Positions 1 through 7,706 of a stretch of 64,000 bases of DNA are shown piece after piece. The notes beneath the pieces are model-generated. The model was not told the DNA's origin and did not search any database. It saw only the letters and a list, made by a program, of their open reading frames with translations. The position numbers and the translations under genes were made by a program. Every line of letters begins with the position of its first letter. Within the stretch, counting starts at the first letter, position 1. This DNA is from Corynebacterium sp. (GTDB lineage Bacteria > Actinomycetota > Actinomycetes > Mycobacteriales > Mycobacteriaceae). The stretch is taken from contig NZ_JAUNLP010000007.1 in the NCBI RefSeq assembly GCF_030532195.1, positions 1-64,000 of the forward strand. Reading direction: 5' to 3'.

Positions 1-56
1 CTTCACTACTTCTCCTGGTCGAAAAGTGGTGATGCATTCACCGCTAGAACCTACCC

Positions 57-100
57 GTGCATAAACCTAGTCACTTTGCCATAAACGCAGTCACTAACTG
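57..100. repeat. Two tandem copies of a dispersed intergenic repeat
   Basis: Two copies of an ATAAACnnAGTCACT core stand 20 bp apart here, just past the stop codon of the antiporter operon. The same core, usually as TGCCATAAACCTAGTCACT, recurs at 13550-13615, about 23508 and about 38807. No T-tract hairpin accompanies it, so a terminator role is not evident. Function is unknown. Bases 1-56 show nothing recognisable. Confidence 0.6.
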
Positions 101-107
101 TGTCGCA

Positions 108-473
108 TCAGGCCTTCTCCCGCGGTTCCCGGCTGTCATCGCGAGCAAGAGAGTCTTCGTCGACGAGGCGCTCCTTGAACGCCTCGTGGCCCACGCGATT
201 ACTGACAACCGGTGACGTGCCGACGGCGAAGAAGATGATGAGCACAAGAAGAGCCAGGTCACTGTAGGTCGGAACGCTGTCGGCCCCGTGGACGAGCACG
301 TAAATCAGCGCACCGGTCAGTGTCAGCATCAGCCCAAGGGTCTGTGGCTTACCCGAGGCGTGCATGCGGCTGATGGTGTCTCGGAAGCGCGCCAGGCCCA
401 CCGATGCCGCAACGCACAAAAGTGAACCGGCGAGGATGAGCACAATAGCGATGATGTCTGCCACCAGAATCAT
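108..473 (-). CDS. mnhG: Monovalent cation/H+ antiporter subunit G
   Basis: Small membrane subunit of the multi-subunit Mrp/Mnh antiporter, which exchanges cytoplasmic Na+ (or K+) for external H+ and supports pH and salt homeostasis. The 121-aa product has three hydrophobic segments at about residues 4-26, 41-60 and 67-86 and the family's SVGLARFRDTISRMHA region. It has a short charged C-terminal tail. It is the last gene of the operon, and its start overlaps the mnhF stop by 4 bp, so the two are translationally coupled. Identification rests on sequence pattern plus the complete antiporter gene order. Confidence 0.93.
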   Translation of the reverse strand: MILVADIIAIVLILAGSLLCVAASVGLARFRDTISRMHASGKPQTLGLMLTLTGALIYVLVHGADSVPTYSDLALLVLIIFFAVGTSPVVSNRVGHEAFKERLVDEDSLARDDSREPREKA

Positions 474-787
474 TTTGTTTCTCCCTTCGCAGCAGTCGGT
501 CCGCTAGCTTTACCGCGCTCATCGGGGACACGGAACTTGGCCACTGCCAGCGAGGACAAAAATCCCAGCAGCGCCATGACCAGCATGGGGTAGACCACTG
601 AAGTGTCCAGCGTCCAGGCCATAAACGCCGCGAGCATGCCCTGCAGCATTGCGGCCATGGATTCGAGGCTCACCAGGCGGTCGAGTGAATTCGGGCCCGC
701 AATCATGCGGCCAAGCGTGATGAGCACCGCAATGAAATAGCCCGCAGCAGCCACACCGAGCAGAGTGTTAAAAACTTCCGGGTTCAT
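470..787 (-). CDS. mnhF: Monovalent cation/H+ antiporter subunit F
   Basis: MnhF/MrpF membrane subunit of 105 aa with three transmembrane helices (about 10-30, 42-58, 63-82) and the conserved IAGPNSLDRLVSLESMAAM segment that joins helices 1 and 2. It belongs to the hydrophobic core of the Na+(K+)/H+ antiporter. It overlaps mnhE upstream and mnhG downstream by 4 bp each, so the operon is tightly coupled. Confidence 0.93.
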   Translation of the reverse strand: MNPEVFNTLLGVAAAGYFIAVLITLGRMIAGPNSLDRLVSLESMAAMLQGMLAAFMAWTLDTSVVYPMLVMALLGFLSSLAVAKFRVPDERGKASGPTAAKGETK

Positions 788-1407
788 CGGTTACTCCTTT
801 CGGCCTGCGCGGCCTGCGCCGCCCTGGATTTCGGCGGCTCATGGACATCACGGTTTTCAAATGCGCGAATCACTCGCCGTTCCATCCTGGTCAACTGCGC
901 AATTTGGCGCTGGATATTGCCCGTGGAAGAAGCGTCGAGCAAATGCATGGTCAGGATTTTCTTCTGCTTGTCGACGTCCACAATGATGCCGCCCGGTTGC
1001 AGGTTGATAAGGGCCATGGCCGTCGCCAGCGAAATGTCGGCATTTGTACGCATCGGCACTTTGATAATTGCGGTCGGTGGCGGATCTGCTCGGCGAATGG
1101 CCAGGTAGGCCACGTGGACCGAGGCGACAACGAAGTCGATGGCCCAGGAGCCGAACAGTCGTACCAGCCCGCCGACGTTCAAATCCAGGTCAGTGGCCGG
1201 CGGCACCGGCATAGCGAGGTTGAGCAGCGTGGCCACAATAATGCCGGTGACCACGTTGGCAATCGTCAACTCGCCCCAGAGCATTACCCAGATAACCAGG
1301 GTGAACAGGAAGATCATCACTGAAATCCGCGGTGGGCGGCGCGTCTTCCTGCTTGTTTTCGGGGAAGCCGTCGAAGTGGCCGTCGAACTGGTGGTTTCGT
1401 TACTCAT
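784..1407 (-). CDS. mnhE: Monovalent cation/H+ antiporter subunit E
   Basis: MnhE/MrpE subunit, 207 aa. A hydrophilic Ser/Thr/Lys/Arg-rich N-terminus of about 27 residues precedes two membrane segments (about 28-65). The usual cytoplasmic domain follows, with ATAMALINLQPGGIIVDVDKQKKILTMHLLD. In the family this subunit helps assembly and activity of the complex rather than forming the proton path. The gene overlaps mnhD by 8 bp. The charged C-terminal extension after residue 180 is not well conserved. Confidence 0.93.
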   Translation of the reverse strand: MSNETTSSTATSTASPKTSRKTRRPPRISVMIFLFTLVIWVMLWGELTIANVVTGIIVATLLNLAMPVPPATDLDLNVGGLVRLFGSWAIDFVVASVHVAYLAIRRADPPPTAIIKVPMRTNADISLATAMALINLQPGGIIVDVDKQKKILTMHLLDASSTGNIQRQIAQLTRMERRVIRAFENRDVHEPPKSRAAQAAQAERSNR

Positions 1408-3109
1408 GAGTTGTCACCGCCTCGTCGATAGCGCTTGTTGGGCGTTGTGTCTTCGAATCAGGATCCCACGGGCGCGTGTTACGACCGGGGTTTTCCAACT
1501 CTTGCAAGCCGTCAGCATCCGTGGTGTCAATGTTGAGCACCGCCGCGCGATACTCATCTACATTGGCTACATTGCTGGCGGCCTGGGAAGTCACATTGGA
1601 CAGTGGGCCGCCCAGCACGGTCACGCCGACAGAGGCAATGACTAGCAGGGCTGTTGGCATTACCATGCCGATTGGCATCCGACCGACGTCGTCACGCTCT
1701 TCGATGGCAACCATCTTGGTGCGTTCGCGAAGTGCGGCCGGCTGCGCCAGCACGACGTCGCCGTCGGGGGCATCCGAGCGGTCGCGCCAAAAGGCCTTAG
1801 ACCAGACAATCACCATGGTGTAGAGGGTTAGCAGGCTGGTGATGATGGATCCGGCAATGAGAATCCACGCAGTGGTCGAGCCGTTGTGGGCGCCGGCTTC
1901 GATGAGCATGACCTTGCCCAGGAAGCCAGAAAATGGCGGGATACCGCCCAGGTTCAGCGCGGGAATCAGGTAGAGCGCGGCCAGAAGCGGCGAGGCCTTG
2001 GCCAGTCCTCCCAGGCGGCGTAGTGACGACGAGCCCGCCTGGCGCTCGATGAGTCCGGCGACCAGGAACAGTGCCGTCTGCACCAGAATGTGGTGGACGA
2101 TGTAGAAAATCGCACCGCTAAGCCCCAGCGTATTGCCAATCGCAATACCGAAAATCATGTAGCCGATGTGCGACACCAGCGTAAATGACAACAGTCGCTT
2201 GATGTCGTTTTGGGCCATGGCGCCGAGAATGCCCATCAGCATGGTTGCCAGACCGGCCCACAGCAGGACGTTGTCAAGCCTGCCGTCGGGGAAGACGACA
2301 CTGCGCGTGCGGATGATCGCGTATACACCCACCTTCGTCAGCAGACCCGCGAAGACAGCGGTGACCAGCGACGGGGCGGTCGGATAGGAGTCCGGCAGCC
2401 ACGACGACAGCGGGAACACTGCGGCTTTCACCGCAAACGCGACCAGCAGGACCGCGAAAATCGCGGTGCGGGTGCCGTCGGGGATGTCCTCCATACGCAG
2501 CGAGATATGCGCGAAGTTCACCGTGCCGACCGCCTGGTACACCAGGCCAATCGCCAGCAGGAACACCATGGAGGACAGCATGTTGACCATCACGTACGAC
2601 ACGCCTGCGCGGATGCGTGACGACGATGCCCCCAGCGTCAACAACACATAGGAGGCCACGAGCAGGACCTCGAAGCCGACATACATATTGAACAGATCGC
2701 CAGCCAGAAAGGCCATGGAGACACCCATGTTGAGCAGCATGTATGTCGGAACGAAGACCGCGATGGGCTCATCTTCGTCACCATCGCTAATACCCTGACC
2801 GATGCCAAACCACATGACCGCAAAGAGCACTAGCTGCGAGACGGTAATCATGAGCACCGCGAGGTTGTCGGCCACCAGAGTGATGCCGATCGGTGCATCC
2901 CAGCCGCCGACTTGGACGGTGTGAATGCCGTGGACGTGAATCAGGTAGACCAACGCCCCCGAAATGATCAGCAGTCCGCCGAGCGAAGCTAGCGACAGCG
3001 CCTGCTGGAAGCGGGGAAAGCGCGCAAACAGCAGCGCGATAGCCGCGGTGGCTGCCGGGACGATAATCGGCAGCGGAATCAGAGTGAGAATGAGTTGCTC
3101 AGTCGTCAT
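1400..3109 (-). CDS. mnhD: Monovalent cation/H+ antiporter subunit D
   Basis: MnhD/MrpD, homologous to the proton-pumping NuoM/NuoN subunits of complex I. The 569-aa protein has about 14 transmembrane helices. The proton-conducting domain spans roughly residues 130-420 and shows the family pattern SSWLPDSYPTAPSLVTAVFAGLLTKVG and the LSFTLVSHIGYMIFG helix. About 60 hydrophilic residues form the C-terminal tail. With subunit A it is thought to carry the ion-translocating channels. The gene overlaps mnhC by 11 bp and mnhE by 8 bp. Confidence 0.95.
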   Translation of the reverse strand: MTTEQLILTLIPLPIIVPAATAAIALLFARFPRFQQALSLASLGGLLIISGALVYLIHVHGIHTVQVGGWDAPIGITLVADNLAVLMITVSQLVLFAVMWFGIGQGISDGDEDEPIAVFVPTYMLLNMGVSMAFLAGDLFNMYVGFEVLLVASYVLLTLGASSSRIRAGVSYVMVNMLSSMVFLLAIGLVYQAVGTVNFAHISLRMEDIPDGTRTAIFAVLLVAFAVKAAVFPLSSWLPDSYPTAPSLVTAVFAGLLTKVGVYAIIRTRSVVFPDGRLDNVLLWAGLATMLMGILGAMAQNDIKRLLSFTLVSHIGYMIFGIAIGNTLGLSGAIFYIVHHILVQTALFLVAGLIERQAGSSSLRRLGGLAKASPLLAALYLIPALNLGGIPPFSGFLGKVMLIEAGAHNGSTTAWILIAGSIITSLLTLYTMVIVWSKAFWRDRSDAPDGDVVLAQPAALRERTKMVAIEERDDVGRMPIGMVMPTALLVIASVGVTVLGGPLSNVTSQAASNVANVDEYRAAVLNIDTTDADGLQELENPGRNTRPWDPDSKTQRPTSAIDEAVTTHE

Positions 3110-3617
3110 CGTCGTCGCCTCCCTTGGAGTGCGGTGGCACGGCGCTAATCGGCTTTTCGAAGCTCTTCGGGCCGAACTTGTCGCCGGCCTCCGTTGGACG
3201 GCCAGTGATGGGGTCGTCGGACTTGTCGTGGTCCGGTGCGGCCGCTGGATCGCTCACGCTTCGCTTGGCCAGGCTGCGGTCCTCATGGTCATCCTGCACG
3301 TGGTCGGTGACGCGGTAGACATGCTGGCGGTAGACCAGTGCCAGCAGGAATGCGGTCATACCCATGGAAATAACAATTGCCGTGAGGATGAATGCCTGCG
3401 GCAGCGGGTCAGCCTGTGCGTTGCTCACCAGCGAATTTCGATCCCAGATGGGCGGCTGCCCGGGTTCGTCCGAGCCGAGCAAAATCAGCAGATTGATGCC
3501 GTTGCCCATCAGCAGCAGCCCCATCAGCATCCTGGTCAGGGAACGGTCGAGGAAAAGATACACCCCGGCGGCCAGGAGCGTGCCGACGGTTGCCAGAAGC
3601 ACAGAGTTGAGAATCAC
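3099..3617 (-). CDS. mnhC: Monovalent cation/H+ antiporter subunit C
   Basis: NuoK-like MnhC/MrpC subunit. The first 110 residues hold three helices with LMGLLLMGNGINLLIL and QAFILTAIVISMGMTAFLLAL, as expected. The remaining ~60 residues form a hydrophilic Asp/Lys-rich tail that makes this 172-aa protein longer than the usual 110-125 aa. That tail is common in actinobacterial homologues. Start and stop overlap the neighbouring antiporter genes (4 bp with mnhA, 11 bp with mnhD). Confidence 0.94.
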   Translation of the reverse strand: MILNSVLLATVGTLLAAGVYLFLDRSLTRMLMGLLLMGNGINLLILLGSDEPGQPPIWDRNSLVSNAQADPLPQAFILTAIVISMGMTAFLLALVYRQHVYRVTDHVQDDHEDRSLAKRSVSDPAAAPDHDKSDDPITGRPTEAGDKFGPKSFEKPISAVPPHSKGGDDDDD

Positions 3618-6600
3618 TGAGGTGCGTCCTTTCCTTCGGTTTTAGAAGTGGCCTGTTTAATAGCTGACTTCGCCGCCTCCGCAGGCTCTGCCTTCGGTTG
3701 CGTTGCAGCTAGCTTGTTGCGCAGGTGGCGAGAGTGCCCGATGGCTGCGCGCGAGACGCGACGTGAACGGTTGCGTTCAGCGCGACGCTGCATCTCGACG
3801 TCAATGCGGCCACCCAAGCTGCGCAGGATGTAGACAATGGTGCCCACCACGATGAGGAAGACACCGAGGTCAAACAGCATGGGGGAGACCACCGTGACCT
3901 CGCCGAACAGCGGAATCTCCGCCGAGCCGTACCACGAACTCAGCGGTGCCCAGCCAACAAACAGCGGCCCGACAGCACTGACGACGGCCAACAGCAAACC
4001 ACCGCCGAGCAAAAACTCGGCGCTGACTGGCAAGGTGGCGGCCAACTCATGACGCCCACCGATGAGGTAGCGCATAGTCAGTGCCAATGCAGCCACCAAG
4101 CCACCTGCGAAACCACCGCCGACATCATTGTGGCCAGCGAAGAACAGGTACAGAGCCAACACCATCATGGCGGGGAAGAGCAGACGTGCGGCGACCAAAA
4201 CCATGATGGGGTAGCGCATCCGCTCGGCCTGCCCGGAGGTATCTGTGGTCTTCAACCAGCGATTACCGAGGCGTGGCTGCGACTTGTGCTTGATCTTAGA
4301 ACGGGCATAGACCGTGTGGGTGCGAAACACCAACGAGGTAATGCCGACAGCGACCATTACCAGCACCGTAATCTCACCAAAGGTATCCCAGGCACGGATA
4401 TCCACCAGCAAAACATTGACCGCGTTTTGGCCATGTGCAATATCGTGGGCCAGCGCGGGAATATCACCGGCGATGGTGTCCGTGCGACGGGACCCCATGG
4501 CAAACGCAGCCAGAATGGGAACCGTGACACCCACTGCGATGGCGAGCCAGGCGCGCTGGCGAGTCCACTTCGGATTCGATGCCGGGGCCTTTGGCGACAG
4601 CGTGCGCAGTACCAGCACGAAAATAATCATGGAGACCGTCTCCACCAGCAGCTGTGTCAGCGCCAGATCCGGAGAGCCGTACATAGCAAAAATGATGGCC
4701 AGACCATAGCCAGTGACACCGACCATGATCACACCCGAGAGCCTGTTGCTCAGACGCGTTGCCGCAAGTGCCGCGACAATCATAATCAGAGCAACCGCAC
4801 CCTGCGGGGCGGAGTCCCACAGCTCCATTCGCAGCTCATCGCGCTCACCGAGCAGCAGAGCGCCAATAGGCAGGGCAATGAGAACCAGCAAAATGACGGC
4901 CTCATTAAGAGGCAGGGAACCGCGCTGCGTCCACGCAGTGACACGGAGAGAAAGACGGCGGGCGAAGTCCAGGATGCCGTCGTAAAGCGCATCGGCATTG
5001 CCCAGTGCGGGCTGATCAAACTGCAACTGGCGGACCAGTTTGCGTTGCCAGTGCATGATGGCACCGGTGAGCAGGATGAGGGCGGTCAGCGCCAGTGGCA
5101 GCGTGAATCCGTGCCAGAGTGCGAGTTCGGAGCGATTGTCCGACTGCGGGAATGCTTCGGCCAGGTAGGGGGAGATGATGCCGTTAAGAAGGCGCGGCAC
5201 CAGGCCAAAGACAAGCCCCGAAATCGCCAGCAGCCAGGCGGGGCCGACCTGCGCCCACGTGGGCGAGTCCATCTCCGCGACGGCCTGCGAGGTGCCGCCA
5301 CCGCTGGCGTGCGTGCGCGGTTTGGTGCCGAACGCGGCGCGCAGCAGATACAGCGAATAAGCGACGGTGAGAATCGAGCCAACCACCAGGCCGAGCGTGG
5401 TAAACACCGACGGCATACCGTGCAGTGGCGATGCCTTCAGCGTTGCATCGAGCGCAGCTTCTTTAGCGACGAAGCCGAAGAATGGCGGCACACCCGCCAT
5501 CGACGCCGCAGCGAGAATCGAAATAATCAACAGCTGCGGTGCCTTTGAACCAAGCCCGGACAGTTTCAGAATGTCGCGCGTACCCGTCAGCCTGTCGATC
5601 GTGCCCGCGACCATAAACAGCGCGGCCTTGAACATCGCGTGGCCGAGTGTCAGCGCCAGCGCCGCGAGCATCGTCGCACGCGTGCCTATCGACGACACCG
5701 TGATAATGAAGCCCAATTGGCTGACAGTGCCGTACGCCATGATCAGCTTCAGGTCCTTTTGGCGAAGCGCCATCCAGCCACCCATAATCATGGTCAAAAG
5801 ACCGAGCGGAATGATAGTGAGATGCCACGCGTTTGTGGCACTAAAAGTTGGCGCGAGTCGGGCGACCAAGAACACGCCAGCTTTCACCATTGCGGCAGAG
5901 TGCAGGAAGGACGACACCGGAGTCGGCGCCGCCATCGCGCCGGGCAGCCAGAAGTGGAAGGGCGCGATAGCGGACTTGGACAGGGCACCGATGACCAGCA
6001 GAACAGCCGCCGTGGCGATAGCCGGGGAGTTTAGCTGTGCGGTGGTGAGTACATCCGGGGCGGTCAGGTCGGAGAAATTCCAGAAGTTGGTGGTCACGCC
6101 CATCAGCACAATGCCGACCAGCATGACAAGGCCGCCCAGTGTGGTGACCAGGAGTGCCTGGCCAGCGGCGCGGCGGGAGGAGGCACGTTCGGCGTAGTAG
6201 CCAACCAGCAGGAAGGACAGTACCGACGTGATTTCCCAAAAGACGAACATCAACAGGATGTTGTCGCTGATGACCAGGCCGTACATTGCCGCGGCGAAGG
6301 CGACCATCTGAGCGGCAAACGCGCCGATTCTGCGGCGCTTGCCAGGCGGCGGATTGACGAAGTAACCGGAGCAATACACCAGTACGAGAAAGCCGATGGT
6401 CAAAACCAGCGTGCCAAAAAGCGATTCAATTGGCCCCAGCCGAAGCGTCACGTCCAAATGGATTCGTGGCATCCACGAAAAATGCGTGACAGCTGGTGTT
6501 ACCTCCGCTGCTCCTGCCTGCGCTATGCGCACCAGGTGCGTGCCGGTGTAAATAGCACCACCTGCCAGCGGAAGGCTGAGAAGGAGGAAACCACGGGTTC

Positions 6601-6667
6601 CAAACCACTTAATCGTCCATGGTGCAATCGCTGCCGTCGCAAACAGGATGCACAGGAGAGTAATCAC
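3614..6667 (-). CDS. mnhA: Cation/H+ antiporter fused subunits A and B
   Basis: Large antiporter subunit, about 1017 aa from the chosen start. Residues 1-490 resemble MnhA/NuoL, with the proton-antiporter domain (FHFWLPGAMAAPTPVSSFLHSAAMVKAGVF). A middle membrane region of the DUF4040 type follows. The last ~180 residues are an MnhB domain (LVAARLLFPAMMVLALYLFFAGHNDVGGGFAGGL), so A and B are fused, as in other actinobacteria. The ATG at 6763 would lie over a -10-like TATAGA and inside an inverted repeat. I therefore prefer GTG at 6667, where the first helix begins. TTG at 6703 is the alternative. It is the first gene of the antiporter operon. Confidence 0.92.
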   Translation of the reverse strand: MITLLCILFATAAIAPWTIKWFGTRGFLLLSLPLAGGAIYTGTHLVRIAQAGAAEVTPAVTHFSWMPRIHLDVTLRLGPIESLFGTLVLTIGFLVLVYCSGYFVNPPPGKRRRIGAFAAQMVAFAAAMYGLVISDNILLMFVFWEITSVLSFLLVGYYAERASSRRAAGQALLVTTLGGLVMLVGIVLMGVTTNFWNFSDLTAPDVLTTAQLNSPAIATAAVLLVIGALSKSAIAPFHFWLPGAMAAPTPVSSFLHSAAMVKAGVFLVARLAPTFSATNAWHLTIIPLGLLTMIMGGWMALRQKDLKLIMAYGTVSQLGFIITVSSIGTRATMLAALALTLGHAMFKAALFMVAGTIDRLTGTRDILKLSGLGSKAPQLLIISILAAASMAGVPPFFGFVAKEAALDATLKASPLHGMPSVFTTLGLVVGSILTVAYSLYLLRAAFGTKPRTHASGGGTSQAVAEMDSPTWAQVGPAWLLAISGLVFGLVPRLLNGIISPYLAEAFPQSDNRSELALWHGFTLPLALTALILLTGAIMHWQRKLVRQLQFDQPALGNADALYDGILDFARRLSLRVTAWTQRGSLPLNEAVILLVLIALPIGALLLGERDELRMELWDSAPQGAVALIMIVAALAATRLSNRLSGVIMVGVTGYGLAIIFAMYGSPDLALTQLLVETVSMIIFVLVLRTLSPKAPASNPKWTRQRAWLAIAVGVTVPILAAFAMGSRRTDTIAGDIPALAHDIAHGQNAVNVLLVDIRAWDTFGEITVLVMVAVGITSLVFRTHTVYARSKIKHKSQPRLGNRWLKTTDTSGQAERMRYPIMVLVAARLLFPAMMVLALYLFFAGHNDVGGGFAGGLVAALALTMRYLIGGRHELAATLPVSAEFLLGGGLLLAVVSAVGPLFVGWAPLSSWYGSAEIPLFGEVTVVSPMLFDLGVFLIVVGTIVYILRSLGGRIDVEMQRRAERNRSRRVSRAAIGHSRHLRNKLAATQPKAEPAEAAKSAIKQATSKTEGKDAPQ

Positions 6668-6762
6668 TATTTCATCATGGATGAAAAACGAACCATCGTG
6701 CAACCCCGTTCGGGGGAAAATGTGCTGAGCTGGGGACGAGTCTATATTTTTGGAAATGGGCA

Positions 6763-6798
6763 ATTACCGCCCGAATGGACTGCAAATTCGGGGGTAAT
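6763..6798. terminator. Inverted repeat downstream of the LeuA-domain gene
   Basis: A 13-14 bp inverted repeat with one bulge (6763-6776 and 6786-6798) starts 10 bp beyond the stop of the minus-strand gene at 6808. There is no clear T-run, so it could be a terminator-like hairpin or an operator in front of the antiporter operon. Confidence 0.5.
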
Positions 6799-6807
6799 TG
6801 CAGCGGC

Positions 6808-7362
6808 TTAACCGTGCAGGCGGTTAGCAGCGCAGACCAGAGCGGTAAGCACCGAGTCCTCCGGGGTCTGGCCAAAGCCCATTGTCCACACATGGTCATT
6901 GTTGTGGCCAGCGTAGACGAAGGTAGCTGTAGCCTCGAAGATCTCGAACTGGTGGAATTCCACAATCTCTACGCGGTAGCCAGCGTCAGCCAGCAGGTTG
7001 GTGCAAGCCGACACCGGACCCATAGCGGTGATTTCTTGCGTGAAGGTGCGGGTGTTGCCGTCCTCGTCCGTAATGGACAAATCAGCGTGGCAGTTCCAGC
7101 GCCCCAGAGTGCCGCGAGTTGCCTCGAAGTTCTTAATCTGAACCGGGCCGTTGGTCGGCGAATAAGTTTCCTTGAAATTTCGCCAGCTCATTCCGCGAGC
7201 TTCTTGCCTCAAACCACGAGGGAGGCGGTGGCCGAAACGAGCCCTAAACGGATCGTCGGAATAAGTTCGCACATTGCCTTCGTCCTGATTCTCCAACGAT
7301 GGGCGCTTACCCGTGAATGTCGTCGAAGTGGACATGTTCTTGGAGGTGCGAGCGGTAAACAT
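6808..7362 (-). CDS. Stand-alone LeuA-type regulatory (dimerisation) domain protein
   Basis: 184-aa protein with no catalytic barrel. Its last ~75 residues (GPVSACTNLLADAGYRVEIV ... VWTMGFGQTPEDSVLTALVCAANRL) match the C-terminal allosteric domain of 2-isopropylmalate synthase. In full-length LeuA that domain binds leucine and follows the TIM barrel. Residues 1-60 are polar and rich in Arg/Ser, with no recognisable motif. An AAAGGA ribosome site lies about 10 bp before the chosen ATG. It may be a leucine-sensing or protein-binding module, but the function is not known. The 160 bp upstream contain a small ORF and a strong stem-loop, suggesting attenuation-type control. Assignment is by motif similarity recalled from M. 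tuberculosis LeuA. Confidence 0.7.
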   Translation of the reverse strand: MFTARTSKNMSTSTTFTGKRPSLENQDEGNVRTYSDDPFRARFGHRLPRGLRQEARGMSWRNFKETYSPTNGPVQIKNFEATRGTLGRWNCHADLSITDEDGNTRTFTQEITAMGPVSACTNLLADAGYRVEIVEFHQFEIFEATATFVYAGHNNDHVWTMGFGQTPEDSVLTALVCAANRLHG

Positions 7363-7440
7363 TCTTTGTGGTCCTTTGCTTGGTTGCTGTGGCGGTTAAG
7401 TGGCGGACCAACCAGGTGCTTTAAAAAGTTGCGGCCAGAG

Positions 7441-7482
7441 ACCCCGTGTGGAGGGGTTAGTCCTGTCGGCCTCCACCGGGGT
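7441..7482 (-). promoter_or_regulatory. Stem-loop in the leader of the LeuA-domain gene
   Basis: Arms at 7441-7454 and 7470-7482 form an inverted repeat of 13 pairs with one bulged base (minus strand ACCCCGGTGGAGG ... CCTCCACACGGGGT) and a loop of about 15 nt. It includes the stop codon of the small ORF at 7457-7522, and a T-run follows about 15 nt after the hairpin. This geometry fits a ribosome-controlled attenuator, but that is inference. Confidence 0.5.
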
Positions 7483-7522
7483 TCGTAGCCTTCGCTACTC
7501 GCTTAAGAATGTTCGTCTGCAT
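7457..7522 (-). CDS. 21-codon small ORF, possible leader peptide
   Basis: The ORF reads MQTNILKRVAKATNPGGGRQD and ends inside the stem-loop upstream of the LeuA-domain gene. A TTGACT hexamer (7559-7564 on the minus strand) lies about 37 bp before the ATG and no ribosome site is visible, so it could be read from a near-leaderless transcript. It has one Leu codon only and three consecutive Gly codons, so it is not an obvious leucine-counting leader. Translation is unproven. Confidence 0.35.
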   Translation of the reverse strand: MQTNILKRVAKATNPGGGRQD

Positions 7523-7601
7523 GAGTCGCACTGTACTACAGGCAAAAGTTGTGACACAAGTCAATTCGGCAAATTTCTTGACAATTTTCGAAGAAATGGC
7601 A

Positions 7602-7630
7602 ACGGCCGCCAGGTTGATCCTAGCGGCCGT
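7602..7630 (-). terminator. Terminator-like hairpin after the M20 peptidase
   Basis: Perfect 8-bp arms ACGGCCGC/GCGGCCGT with a 13-nt loop lie about 75 bp beyond the stop of the minus-strand peptidase gene, followed by a partly T-rich stretch. Confidence 0.5.
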
Positions 7631-7706
7631 GAACAGGGTAAATACGTATCTTCGAGTCTGCTGGTGAAACGAGTCAGTAACTACGTATAGAAATGCCTCT
7701 AAATCT

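Noticed and set aside
4049..5548. 499-codon open frame on the plus strand opposite mnhA
   Set aside because: Low-complexity Gln/Arg/His-rich translation with no family pattern; it is the antisense shadow of a clear antiporter gene.
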